Below are positions 1 through 9,343 of a stretch of 64,000 nt of DNA, piece after piece (the first letter of the stretch is position 1; each line of letters begins with the position of its first letter). The position numbers and the translations under genes are program-made. The DNA comes from Vibrio xiamenensis (GTDB lineage Bacteria; Pseudomonadota; Gammaproteobacteria; Enterobacterales; Vibrionaceae). Where the stretch lies: the NCBI RefSeq assembly GCF_900100015.1, contig NZ_FNDD01000021.1, positions 33,137 through 97,136 of the forward strand. The letters run 5' to 3'. The notes under the pieces were generated by a model. The model saw only the letters and a program-made list of their open reading frames with translations. It searched no databases and was not told where the DNA came from.

Positions 1-3000
1 GTGGAACCTGAAACCATCGAGTGTTGGGTGCGTGAAGACTACACATCAAGCACCGCGCCAGATGAAGCGGCAGATTACGAAGATTACGCGTATTCAGGAG
101 AGCAGCACGTATCGCAAGCGCCTTATGGCTGTGATGTCACCACCGATCGCAACATCAGCAGTAACGCGACACTCATCACCCGTGTTACCGGCACCAACGG
201 CAAGCAATCTGTTGAGCTATTTAACTTCAATATGATGGATATCGATGATCCAACCGTTGAAGATGGCGACTCATACAGCTTTACCGGTAGCGAAGTATCT
301 TACGATTCTGATGGCAACAAGACGCTAACCTTTGATTTGAGCTTTAGAGATGATCTGTCTGGGGTTGATCTTGAAGATGAAGACAGCTATCCAACGCTAC
401 TGAAAGTAAACGGCAGCGTGTCATTCTCACCAAGCAGTTGTGATGATGAAGCGGTCGGCGTGGTTTCATGTACATATTCAGATTCGTACGACTCACTGAT
501 TGACGGCTTAAGCACAGAGCAAAACTTTAAAGTGCGCAATCTTTCAGATAACGCGGGCAACACAGCGGCGGCCCAAGCACTGGAACTGGTGATTCCAAGC
601 GGCAGCCTAGATGTTGAGATCACCAGCCCTGAAACCAGCAGCACCGTGAGTGGTGAGAAACTTGAGGTTGATTTCCGTGTCAGCGTCTATGAAAACTCAG
701 TGTTGCATGACGTAACGGTGAAAGTTGGCGATACCAGCTACAGCTATCTGGATAACAGCAGCATGTTTACCGGTAAAGCGGCTACCTGTGAAGACGACAG
801 TGATTACACCTGTTACACCTTTGAAACCGATCTCGATGACGACGACGATGGTCAAACTTTGAAAGTCAAAGTCACCGCTGAAGATGTATGGGACAAGAAC
901 GCCAGCGATTCCGTTTCGGTCTTGGTCGATAACACTGAGCCAACAATCAGTGACGACATAACGGTTACTCAATCAACAGAAACCGATGGCAATGTGCGTT
1001 TCCGTTTCGATATCTCAGATACCGGAAGCGGCATTGAAAAAGTGAAATACAGCGTGTTTAACCCACAATATTCAGTGGAAAAAGAGGAAGACGGTGATGG
1101 TTCGTCAAAATACTTTGAGCTAACCACAACGCAGCTTGGTACGCTTGAATCTATCACTGTCGATATTACCGCCACCGATGCTGCTGGGCTTTCTACAACC
1201 CAACGTGTGGTGGTTGATATTGCATACCCTGAAGTGACGCTTGATTTGGGTGACGATGTTGAAATGGTCAACAGCGCGGTAATTTTGTCCAACGCTACCC
1301 AAGAGTTCACTTTGAGCGTTGAAAATGGCGCCACAGTAGATGCTGAAGAATACAGCATTGAACTGGCATCGGATTCGATGACCAATATTGAAGAGTCAGG
1401 CAGTTTTAGTGATGAATCGGCAGAGGGCAGCTTTACGCTCACCACTGATAGCCAGGCAACTTATCGCTTGAAAGTGACGGTGACCGACTCGATTGGCCGA
1501 CAAACCACGAAGTTTATCTACAACAGCAAGAGCTACACCAATACTGGTGTTGAAGCTGTGGTTGACTTTGCGCGGCCAACAATCAGCAGCATAAGCGCGG
1601 TACAAAGCTCAACCACGCCATCATCGGGTAAATATACGGTAACGCTTACCGCGGTGGTCAGTGATGCCAACCTAGACAGCGTGACACCAACTTTTGCTAA
1701 CAGTGATGGCGATACGTTCTCAGCGCAATCATCCACCAGCGATGAAGATACGGGTACTTACACCTTCAGCTATTTGGTCGCTGAGGGAAGTTATACCGCG
1801 AGCATCGTTGCAGAAGATGCGGCAGAGCAAACTCGAAGTGCTACGACAACCGTCACGGTGGAAGCGGCGACTGTCCCTGAGCTGACCATTAGCTCGAGCG
1901 ATTCGAGTACGCTCGCGGGTGGTGACGCTGTCACGCTAACCTTTAGCTTCTCTGAAGAAGTCGAAGACTTTGAATTTTCAGATGTGACGCTAACGGCAAG
2001 TGATAGCGGCGATACTGGCTCACTGGACTCAAGCAGTTGGAGCACGTCGGATAACACCACTTGGACAGTGACTTATACCGCGCCAGAAGGTGGCGAACGT
2101 GATGTTACTGTTGCGGTAGCGGATGACGCGTATCAAAGTACCAATACCATTTCTGGCCTTGGCGACAGTTTGGTGATTGCAGTGGATGGTGAACTGCCAA
2201 CGCTTGAAAGCGCAAGCTTTAGCCCGAGCTACCAACAAGTGGGCAGTGATGTCAGTGTCACCTTGACCTTTAGCAAAGCACTTGAAAGTGTCAGTGCGAC
2301 TTTAGGCAGCACCAGCGTTTCATCTCTGAGCAGCAACGAAGCGGCAACCGTTTGGACTGGTTCAGTTACTGTGCCGAGCACCAGCGAACAGTCGTTAACA
2401 CTGACAGTATCGGATTACACCGATAGCGTGGGCAACAGTGGTGAAACCAACAGCGACTATTCGCTGCCTGTAACGCCAACCATCACGCTTGCCAGCATCA
2501 GCGATGTTAACAGCAGTGGTGCCGCTGCGGTGACGATTTCGGGAAGTACGTTGCGATTCAGCCAGGGTGAAACTCTGACCATTGTTGCCAGTGATACCGA
2601 GAGCGCAACCGTGTCAGGCGAGGCGAGTGTCGATTCTGATGGCAACTGGAGCACAACACTTAATGTCAGCAGTCTTGCTGACGGGACCATCAGTGTTGCG
2701 GTAAACGGCAGTAACAGCTTAGGCGCTGTGGCTAGTGAAGTGACGGGCAGTTTTACCCTAGAGCAAACTTTGCCTGAGCTGAGCGATTCGAACACCATGA
2801 TCTCACCAAGCACTGCCGATGAAGGCGATACGGTGACTGTCGCCGTTTCATTTAGCGAAGCGGTCACCGAGCCTGCCAGTTCAACCTTGGGCGGCGCTTC
2901 GATCAGCTGGACCACCAGCAATGATGCCAGCATTACTTGGACGGGCACAGTGACTGTACCAAGTGCCGACAACAGTGCGCAGCAGCTGACTTTAATTATC

Positions 3001-5823
3001 GATGGATTTAGCGATGAAGCGGGTAACAGCGGCGAAAGTACCACCTCATCAAGCTCGCTAATTTTGACGCCAACACTGAGCATTAACAGCCTAAGTGATG
3101 TCAACAGCAGCGGCGCCTCGGCCGTGGCTATTTCTGGTGCTTCAACCCGTTTTGCGCAAAATGACAGTGTAAAAGTTGTGGCCGTTGATAGCAGCGACAA
3201 CAAGGTTGAAGGAACAGCCAGCGTGGATAGCGATGGTAATTGGAGCGTCAGTTTGGATATGAGCTCACTTAGCGATGGCACGATTACCGTGACCGCCAGC
3301 GGCAGCAATACTCTAAGCGCGGCGGCAGATGAGGTCAGCACCAGCTTTGAACTTGAGCAAAGCGCGCCAGCGTTAGATGATAGCGAGACGAGCATCTCGC
3401 CAAGCAGCGCCAGTGAAGGTGATAGCGTCAGCGTATCGGTAAGCTTTGATAAAGCAGTCACTGAGCCTTCAAGTTCGACCTTGGGCGGCGCATCAATCAC
3501 TTGGACCTCCAGTGATGAGACGGCGACTACTTGGACGGGCACCGTCACTGTGCCAAGTGCCGATAACAGCACTCAACAACTCGCTTTAGTGATCAACGGC
3601 TTTAGCGATGAAGCGGGCAACAGCGGCGAAAGCACCACCTCATCAAGCTCGTTGATTTTGACCCCAACGCTGAGCATCAATAGCTTAAGTGATGTCAACA
3701 GCAGCGGCGCCTCGGCCGTGGCTATTTCCGGTGCTTCAACCCGCTTTGCGCAAAACGACAGCGTGAAAGTTGTGGCCGTTGATAGCAGCGACAGCAAGGT
3801 TGAAGGAACAGCCAGCGTGGATAGCGACGGTAATTGGAGCGTCAGTTTGGATATGAGCTCACTTAGCGATGGCACGATTACCGTGACCGCCAGCGGCAGC
3901 AATACTCTAAGCGCGGCAGCAGATGAGGTCAGTACCAGCTTTGAACTGGTGCAAAGCGCGCCGGCTCTAGATGATAGCGAGACGAGCATTTCGCCAAGCA
4001 TCGCCAGTGAAGGCGATAGCGTTAGCGTATCGGTCAGCTTTGATAAAGCAGTCACTGAGCCTTCAAGTTCGACCTTGGGCGGCGCATCAATCACTTGGAC
4101 CACCAGCGACGAGCTAGCGACTACTTGGACGGGCACAGTTACTGTGCCAAGTGCCGACAGCAGTACTCAACAACTCGCTTTAGTGATCAACGGCTTTAGC
4201 GATGAAGCGGGCAACAGCGGTGAAAGCACCACCTCATCAAGCTCGCTAATTTTGACGCCAACACTGAGCATCAACAGCCTAAGTGATGTCAACAGCAGCG
4301 GCGCCTCGGCCGTAGCTATTTCCGGTGCTTCAACCCGTTTTTCGGAAAATGACAGCGTGAGCGTGGTGGCAACTGACACTGGCGACAATAGTGTTTCAGG
4401 CGAAGCGACTGTTGATAACGATGGTAATTGGAGCATCAGTTTGGATATGAGCTCGCTTAGCGATGGTACGATTACCGTGACCGCCAGCGGCAGCAACACT
4501 CTAAGCGCGGCAGCAGATGAGGTCAGCACCAGCTTTGAACTGGTGCAAAGCGCGCCAGCGCTGGATGATAGCGAGACGAGCATTTCGCCAAGCACCGCCA
4601 GTGAAGGCGATAGCGTCAGCGTATCGGTAAGCTTTGATAAAGCGGTGACAGAGCCTGCCAGTTCAACCCTAGGGGGCGCATCAATCACTTGGACCACCAG
4701 TGACGAGCTAACGACTACTTGGACGGGCACCGTCACTGTGCCAAGTACCGACAGCGACACGCAGCAGCTGACTTTAATTATCGATGGCTTTAGCGATGAA
4801 GCGGGTAACAGCGGTGAAAGCACCACCTCGTCAAGCTCGTTGATTTTAACCCCGACGCTGAGCATCAACAGCTTAAGTGATGTCAACAGCAGCAGCGCCT
4901 CGGCCGTGGCTATTTCTGGTGCTTCAACCCGTTTTGCGGAAAATGACAGCGTGAGCGTGGTTGCGAAAGACACTGACGACAACAGTGTTTCAGGCGATGC
5001 CAGTGTGGATAGCGACGGTAATTGGAGCATCAGTTTGGATGTAAGCTCGCTTAGCGATGGTACGATTACCGTGACCGCTAGCGGCAGCAATACTCTAAGC
5101 GCAGCAGCAGATGAGGTCAGCACCAGCTTTGAACTTGAGCAAAGCGCGCCAGCGTTAGATGATAGCGAGACGAGCATTTCGCCAAGCACCGCCAGTGAAG
5201 GTGATAGCGTCAGCGTATCGGTTAGCTTTGATAAAGCAGTCACTGAGCCTTCAAGTTCAACGCTTGGTAGCGAGAGCATTGTTTGGAACGAAACCGGTAC
5301 CAATCAAACTTGGACGGGCACGATTACCGTTTCTGCCAGCGATGCACAGTCAGATGAGCTGACGTTAACCGTTGCAGGCTATAGCGATGAGGTAGGTAAT
5401 AGCGGTGAAAGTACTGCCTCATCGAAAACCTTGGTGATAACACCGACGCTCGCCATTGATGCCCATGACGATGTCGGTAGCAGCGACGCAGCCAGCGTGC
5501 AAATTACGGGGTCGAGTAGTCACTTTGACCAGGATATTGATCTCACCATAGTGGCAAGCGATGAATCTGGCGCATCCGTGAGTGGCACTGCAAGTGTGCT
5601 CAGTGATGGCACTTGGAGTGTGAGTTTCGATCTCAGCGGCTTAGAGGATGGCACCATTACTATTACGGCCAACGGTACCAACCAACTTGATGTAAGTGCG
5701 GAAGAGGCGAGTAGTACGCTTATTTTAGATACCAGTGATGTGGTGGCGTTAATTCAAACGCCTTCGCTCAACATGGCAACGAAATTGGATATTTCGTCTG
5801 CCAAATGGTTATTAGCGGCATAA
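1..5823 (+). CDS. Giant Ig-like repeat surface or exported protein, 5' end outside window
   Basis: The frame is open from base 1, so the GTG at base 1 is probably an internal valine codon and the true start lies upstream; 1940 residues are visible. The product is Ser/Thr/Asp-rich and built from beta-sandwich Ig-like modules. Acidic modules with paired cysteines occupy roughly residues 1-640. From about residue 830 a 198-residue unit (two Ig-like modules of about 99 residues) recurs, with anchors such as SDVNSSGA and DEAGNSGE. It ends in LDISSAKWLLAA, with no LPXTG motif, no RTX nonapeptides and no visible membrane anchor at this end. Such proteins are usually adhesins or envelope-associated structural proteins. 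Without the N-terminus its secretion route cannot be told. A strong terminator follows directly. A functional link to the T6SS downstream is not shown by the sequence. Confidence 0.85.
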   Translation: MEPETIECWVREDYTSSTAPDEAADYEDYAYSGEQHVSQAPYGCDVTTDRNISSNATLITRVTGTNGKQSVELFNFNMMDIDDPTVEDGDSYSFTGSEVSYDSDGNKTLTFDLSFRDDLSGVDLEDEDSYPTLLKVNGSVSFSPSSCDDEAVGVVSCTYSDSYDSLIDGLSTEQNFKVRNLSDNAGNTAAAQALELVIPSGSLDVEITSPETSSTVSGEKLEVDFRVSVYENSVLHDVTVKVGDTSYSYLDNSSMFTGKAATCEDDSDYTCYTFETDLDDDDDGQTLKVKVTAEDVWDKNASDSVSVLVDNTEPTISDDITVTQSTETDGNVRFRFDISDTGSGIEKVKYSVFNPQYSVEKEEDGDGSSKYFELTTTQLGTLESITVDITATDAAGLSTTQRVVVDIAYPEVTLDLGDDVEMVNSAVILSNATQEFTLSVENGATVDAEEYSIELASDSMTNIEESGSFSDESAEGSFTLTTDSQATYRLKVTVTDSIGRQTTKFIYNSKSYTNTGVEAVVDFARPTISSISAVQSSTTPSSGKYTVTLTAVVSDANLDSVTPTFANSDGDTFSAQSSTSDEDTGTYTFSYLVAEGSYTASIVAEDAAEQTRSATTTVTVEAATVPELTISSSDSSTLAGGDAVTLTFSFSEEVEDFEFSDVTLTASDSGDTGSLDSSSWSTSDNTTWTVTYTAPEGGERDVTVAVADDAYQSTNTISGLGDSLVIAVDGELPTLESASFSPSYQQVGSDVSVTLTFSKALESVSATLGSTSVSSLSSNEAATVWTGSVTVPSTSEQSLTLTVSDYTDSVGNSGETNSDYSLPVTPTITLASISDVNSSGAAAVTISGSTLRFSQGETLTIVASDTESATVSGEASVDSDGNWSTTLNVSSLADGTISVAVNGSNSLGAVASEVTGSFTLEQTLPELSDSNTMISPSTADEGDTVTVAVSFSEAVTEPASSTLGGASISWTTSNDASITWTGTVTVPSADNSAQQLTLIIDGFSDEAGNSGESTTSSSSLILTPTLSINSLSDVNSSGASAVAISGASTRFAQNDSVKVVAVDSSDNKVEGTASVDSDGNWSVSLDMSSLSDGTITVTASGSNTLSAAADEVSTSFELEQSAPALDDSETSISPSSASEGDSVSVSVSFDKAVTEPSSSTLGGASITWTSSDETATTWTGTVTVPSADNSTQQLALVINGFSDEAGNSGESTTSSSSLILTPTLSINSLSDVNSSGASAVAISGASTRFAQNDSVKVVAVDSSDSKVEGTASVDSDGNWSVSLDMSSLSDGTITVTASGSNTLSAAADEVSTSFELVQSAPALDDSETSISPSIASEGDSVSVSVSFDKAVTEPSSSTLGGASITWTTSDELATTWTGTVTVPSADSSTQQLALVINGFSDEAGNSGESTTSSSSLILTPTLSINSLSDVNSSGASAVAISGASTRFSENDSVSVVATDTGDNSVSGEATVDNDGNWSISLDMSSLSDGTITVTASGSNTLSAAADEVSTSFELVQSAPALDDSETSISPSTASEGDSVSVSVSFDKAVTEPASSTLGGASITWTTSDELTTTWTGTVTVPSTDSDTQQLTLIIDGFSDEAGNSGESTTSSSSLILTPTLSINSLSDVNSSSASAVAISGASTRFAENDSVSVVAKDTDDNSVSGDASVDSDGNWSISLDVSSLSDGTITVTASGSNTLSAAADEVSTSFELEQSAPALDDSETSISPSTASEGDSVSVSVSFDKAVTEPSSSTLGSESIVWNETGTNQTWTGTITVSASDAQSDELTLTVAGYSDEVGNSGESTASSKTLVITPTLAIDAHDDVGSSDAASVQITGSSSHFDQDIDLTIVASDESGASVSGTASVLSDGTWSVSFDLSGLEDGTITITANGTNQLDVSAEEASSTLILDTSDVVALIQTPSLNMATKLDISSAKWLLAA
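2486..5730 (+). repeat. 594-bp in-frame tandem repeats inside the Ig-like gene
   Basis: The same segment recurs starting near 2486, 3080, 3674, 4268, 4862 and 5455, a constant spacing of about 594 bp (198 codons). The units starting near 3080, 3674, 4268 and 4862 are nearly identical in DNA as well as protein. The outer units are more diverged. Very similar long repeats are prone to unequal recombination and to assembly collapse. Confidence 0.9.
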
Positions 5824-5828
5824 TCGAA

Positions 5829-5853
5829 AGGCGAGCGAAAGCTCGCCTTTTTT
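5829..5853 (+). terminator. Rho-independent terminator of the Ig-like gene
   Basis: A perfect stem AGGCGAGC / GCTCGCCT with a GAAA tetraloop is followed by a T-run. It starts a few bases after the stop codon at 5821-5823. Confidence 0.9.
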
Positions 5854-6183
5854 GTCTCTCGATAAATATAATGAGATCTGTGTAACAGTTTAAATAAAAT
5901 AATATCCGCCACAACTCACAGCAATAGCGCAAATGATAGGTAAATAAGTGCGAATAACTAAGCTTGCCGACTAAGTATATCCAAGCTTTTATTTATAAAG
6001 TGATTACGCAGGTTTCTTGGTGGGTATCTGTCAGATTGCGTGAAATATCGATTGATATATAGTGCAGCCACTCGCTCTATCGCAGAGTGACGTCCTGCTT
6101 CGGCAGCTACGGCTGCCGCGTTTTGGTAGCTAAATTTGATTGAAGACCAAGTGCTTACAATTACACAAGAGTTAGTTACATTT

Positions 6184-6216
6184 AATGTGGGAACGCGGTT
6201 TCCCACATTCTTTTTT
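6184..6216 (+). terminator. Orphan terminator-like hairpin
   Basis: A perfect 10-bp stem AATGTGGGAA / TTCCCACATT with a 6-nt loop is followed by C and six T. No plus-strand gene ends just upstream, and the Ig-like gene already has its own terminator. It could end an untranslated transcript from about 5.9-6.2 kb or be a relic. Confidence 0.6.
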
Positions 6217-6320
6217 CCGCCAAATTCACACCTTTCGTTATTTATACAAAACATTGAACGGTAATTTTATTTATTGAATTATCACTAATACAACCTGCAA
6301 AATAACACCTAAACTTCAGG

Positions 6321-6349
6321 TTGAAGCGTTGAAAAAATATCAGTAGAAT
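6321..6349 (+). promoter_or_regulatory. Candidate sigma-70 promoter for the MIX-like effector operon
   Basis: TTGAAG (6321-6326) and TAGAAT (6344-6349) are separated by exactly 17 bp. The ATG at 6436 lies about 86 bp downstream of the -10 element. No sigma-54 signature was seen here, so this island may not be under VasH control. Confidence 0.4.
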
Positions 6350-6435
6350 TCATCCACCAAATCGAATACCTAAGCCTTATCAGCTTAAAAATCACCGCAA
6401 CCAAAATTTACCATTAATGGTTGTGGAGACGTTAC

Positions 6436-8109
6436 ATGCATTTAGTTTGCAAATTTTCTCTGGGCTCTAAGTTGACCAAAAAAGAGCTCCAATATGTCCT
6501 TACACCGGATGAGTGTATAGGGCAGCTTTCGCGTATGCGAAATATTCCAGACGTGTTAAGTCAACTTCCCAAAACATTTTCTGACCAGTTGCCACTTTCT
6601 GCGAAAAAAGACATCCACAGCCTGCTTGCTGCTATTAAGCAAGAACTGATCAAAGCGAATTGGGTGGCGACGTCGCTGCTCACGCGTCATGTGTCCATTT
6701 CCGAAGCGCAGCTCAAGGCCTATCCGAAATTTGGCTTACTGGTGTCATCATTATCGTTAACCGATATCGACAAAGTGCATAAAGCCGGTTATCAAGCGGT
6801 CACCGACGATGTGCCGCTGGCGCGAAACCTCACTTACACGCCAGTTACCCCATCACCAGATCAAAAAATTGTGGTGGAATTTGCCGGCCAATGGCCAAGC
6901 AACGCCGCGTGTTTGATGCTGGGTAAAACCGATGCGCAGAAAGAGAAAGTCACGGTCAGCAAAGTTGATCACGACAATCAACATCGCAGTTTAGCGACCT
7001 TCAAAGGCTTAGAAAGCGAGCCGAAAACCCTCTACATTCGCATTCCGTGCCCAGGCCAACCAACGCCGATTTTATTAAAGCTCGCCGAAGACCTTACTCC
7101 AGTCGATAAAGACACCGACATGGACGAATGGGATAACGTGCTGGTGCCGGTTAGGCCGCTTGCCTACCTAGATGGTAGTTTTGATAAAGCTAAAGCTTCT
7201 GAGCTGCAGGGCGGTTATCTCTATCTGTTTTGGAACAACAAGTTGTGGCGAGAGTTTGAGATCACCGATAAAGGCTATTACCAAGACATCGATGTTGAAT
7301 ATTACCGCCAGCTCGAAGCAGAAGAGCAGCAAAAAGATCAGCCATTGGTGATTCATCGTATTGCCGATGGTTTCGCCATGCCGCATATCTGGGTGCCGTA
7401 TAAAATTGCTGGTGAAGTACAACAGCAAGATACTGGCTTAAAGCTGATGTTTTCGCCTAAACAAAAACGTTTTAGCCAGATTGAAGCGCTGGAATCCGAT
7501 AGTGACAAACTTGATGCTGCCAGCACACCGCTAGATGAACTGTCCATCTACAGCGATTCGCAAGCATTTTCTGCCCAAGAACATACCTCTGATGTGGTCA
7601 GCGCGACCGTTCACGCCGTTACCGAAGACGATATGCCATGGCTAAGCGCCCAGCAAACTGTGGTGCGCAGTTTTGATAACAGCAATACCGTAGTGGCGTA
7701 TGTCGATGGTAAAAACAGCGGCTTTATGGTGCGGGTGGAAGTGAATCAAAATGAAGGCGAACTCGAAGATCCCGATTATCAGAATTTGATAGCCATTATG
7801 GAAGATACCCAAAGTGATTGGAAGGTCAGCGAAGCGTTCGGTGTTGAAGTAAAAAATGGTTATATCGAAGCGTTAATTAGCGGCTTACCTGCGGATGGAA
7901 AATTCAACCTGTTTTTGGCCAACAGCCAAGGCAGCGATAGCCTATTTCCGGTATTTAGCGAACTAACCTATGACCAAGTCATAAAAGAACCTGAGCCGTT
8001 TGATTCTGCTGCTGAATGTGAAGAGTGCGAAATCGACGAGCAATTACAACAAATGCAAGTGGCAGAAAACCAACTGCTGGATTCAATCAAACAACTTATT
8101 TTTGGCTAA
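6436..8109 (+). CDS. MIX-like T6SS effector or effector-carrier protein
   Basis: The ATG at 6436 is chosen because GGAGAC sits just upstream; the frame is open 15 bases further up to a TTG. The 557-residue protein has a central block (about residues 236-350) that resembles the MIX (marker for type six effectors) region: RPLAYLD, then LQGGYLYLF followed by KLWREFEI, then HIWVPYKI and GLKLMFSPKQ. The usual MIX core is h-R-x-G-h-h-Y-h-Y, so here R is Q and the second Y is F. No toxin domain, signal peptide or membrane segment is recognisable. The next gene begins 3 bp after the stop, and the probable toxin (9344) follows that one. It may act as the delivery half of a split effector or as an adaptor. 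The MIX assignment comes from memory of the motif and needs a profile search. Confidence 0.6.
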   Translation: MHLVCKFSLGSKLTKKELQYVLTPDECIGQLSRMRNIPDVLSQLPKTFSDQLPLSAKKDIHSLLAAIKQELIKANWVATSLLTRHVSISEAQLKAYPKFGLLVSSLSLTDIDKVHKAGYQAVTDDVPLARNLTYTPVTPSPDQKIVVEFAGQWPSNAACLMLGKTDAQKEKVTVSKVDHDNQHRSLATFKGLESEPKTLYIRIPCPGQPTPILLKLAEDLTPVDKDTDMDEWDNVLVPVRPLAYLDGSFDKAKASELQGGYLYLFWNNKLWREFEITDKGYYQDIDVEYYRQLEAEEQQKDQPLVIHRIADGFAMPHIWVPYKIAGEVQQQDTGLKLMFSPKQKRFSQIEALESDSDKLDAASTPLDELSIYSDSQAFSAQEHTSDVVSATVHAVTEDDMPWLSAQQTVVRSFDNSNTVVAYVDGKNSGFMVRVEVNQNEGELEDPDYQNLIAIMEDTQSDWKVSEAFGVEVKNGYIEALISGLPADGKFNLFLANSQGSDSLFPVFSELTYDQVIKEPEPFDSAAECEECEIDEQLQQMQVAENQLLDSIKQLIFG

Positions 8110-8112
8110 ACT

Positions 8113-9342
8113 ATGAATAAAAAAATCCTTATTTCAGCTGCGGTTGTAGCAGTGGTCGTTATCGGTGCTGGCACTGCTTATTGGAATGCCAAGCCTAGGT
8201 TAGATCCAGAAATCCAAAAAAGGATCGATATTATTGTCAAAGGGCGTGAATGGAATCCCTATGGTAATGGTAAGGAACGTACGCCGTCGTGGCCGCTTAT
8301 TGCGAAAATAAGTCAAGAACCGAAGCTTGAGCAGTGGGATGCAAAACATCAACAGCCACAAGTGATGTTTACTTTTGGTCGAGATAACCCCATTTATACC
8401 ATGAATATCAACGGGACAGATGTTCGTTTATTAGTGGATCGTGAGGAGTTGGGGGAATTACCAGCATCGGGATATAACATTCGCTCTTCGAATGGTAGAT
8501 ATTTGTCAATGCACTATGCAAGAGGTTTAGATCCTACAGCTTGCCTTATTTATGATTTAAAAGATCGTAAGATAGTGGCTAAGATGCGCACTTGTTGGGA
8601 TGGTACCTTCAGCCATGATAGTCGCTCCTACTATTATTCTGATACCAGCCCCATCCATAATCAGCCACGTAAAATTGACCTTGCAACCGGCGATGAATCT
8701 AATCTGCTGCCTGAGAAATTTACTATAGACGGTGAACTTTATTATCTTGGCGGTGACACTCAAACTTTTATGATTAATGACGAGCTGAGTCTATTAATTT
8801 GGTCAGGCTCTAAAACTAATCCGGGTGGGGAAATTATTAAACGAGTACAAGTGGGGTTTGATTTAGATACTTTTAAATTAAAAGAGGTCAAAAATTATCT
8901 AGATCCTGCCTGCCAAGATCAATTTGATTATAACCCTAATCAAAACTACTTTATTTGTGGTGACAATATGAGCCGTGAAAATTATGTATTTTCTAAAGCT
9001 AATCCCGATAAACAAATAGAAAATGCACCTATCCGAAATGTTATTCAACAGGGAGGTTGGTACTTCAAAGGATCTTCTGGTAATTACGGTAATACTTTAG
9101 TGCGCTATCGTCAGCCGAATGAAGCTGGGATGTTTGATAAAATTACGTACTACTATAAATTGCAGACAGGTAAGAAAGGTGATTTCGATCGACTTAGCCA
9201 CCTGAATATGTTCATTCCCCAAAACTTAGCACAAAACTTTGACCAAGTGGATTTAGGCAGTTTTTTTCCGCCAATTCCGACTCAAGAGCAATACGACGAA
9301 TCCTATCAACGTCAACTAAAAGCGCGCAAGGAGGGGAAATAA
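8113..9342 (+). CDS. Membrane-anchored TolB-like-blade protein, predicted immunity protein (copy 1)
   Basis: This 409-residue protein has an N-terminal membrane helix (about residues 4-25, small and aliphatic) followed by a large domain that should lie in the periplasm. The domain contains propeller-like blades with IYTMNINGTD, SSNGRY, YDLKDRK and W-DGTF-DSRSYYY signatures, reminiscent of TolB or WD-type repeats. It is wedged between the MIX-like gene (3-bp gap) and the large OmpA-domain gene (1-bp gap), and four paralogs follow at 14718, 15944, 17119 and 18440. A small anchored protein next to an envelope-acting effector is the usual arrangement of an immunity gene. That role is inference from context. 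An alternative is an accessory chaperone of the neighbouring large protein. Confidence 0.6.
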   Translation: MNKKILISAAVVAVVVIGAGTAYWNAKPRLDPEIQKRIDIIVKGREWNPYGNGKERTPSWPLIAKISQEPKLEQWDAKHQQPQVMFTFGRDNPIYTMNINGTDVRLLVDREELGELPASGYNIRSSNGRYLSMHYARGLDPTACLIYDLKDRKIVAKMRTCWDGTFSHDSRSYYYSDTSPIHNQPRKIDLATGDESNLLPEKFTIDGELYYLGGDTQTFMINDELSLLIWSGSKTNPGGEIIKRVQVGFDLDTFKLKEVKNYLDPACQDQFDYNPNQNYFICGDNMSRENYVFSKANPDKQIENAPIRNVIQQGGWYFKGSSGNYGNTLVRYRQPNEAGMFDKITYYYKLQTGKKGDFDRLSHLNMFIPQNLAQNFDQVDLGSFFPPIPTQEQYDESYQRQLKARKEGK

Positions 9343-9343
9343 T

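Larger units (their letters stand above)
5854..6435. other. Gene-poor interval between the Ig-like gene and the MIX-like gene
   Basis: No convincing gene is present. The stretch contains a GC-rich hairpin around 6104-6119 (GGCAGC, TACG, GCTGCC), a strong terminator-like hairpin at 6184-6216 and a promoter-like pair at 6321-6349. A 98-codon reading frame on the minus strand (5958-6254) lacks a ribosome binding site and any family resemblance that I recognise. Confidence 0.5.

Noticed and set aside
2457..5303. Three long minus-strand reading frames opposite the Ig-like repeats
   Set aside because: They repeat with the 594-bp period, are low-complexity Leu/Ser/Val-rich, and exist only because the Ser/Asp-rich plus-strand codons lack stops on the opposite strand.
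6100..6125. GC-rich hairpin that might be an integron attC-like site
   Set aside because: The arms are short, and there are no flanking core sites or gene cassettes nearby.
5958..6254. 98-codon minus-strand frame
   Set aside because: No ribosome binding site, no recognisable family, and it runs through two hairpins. It could be a relic, but I cannot support a gene.
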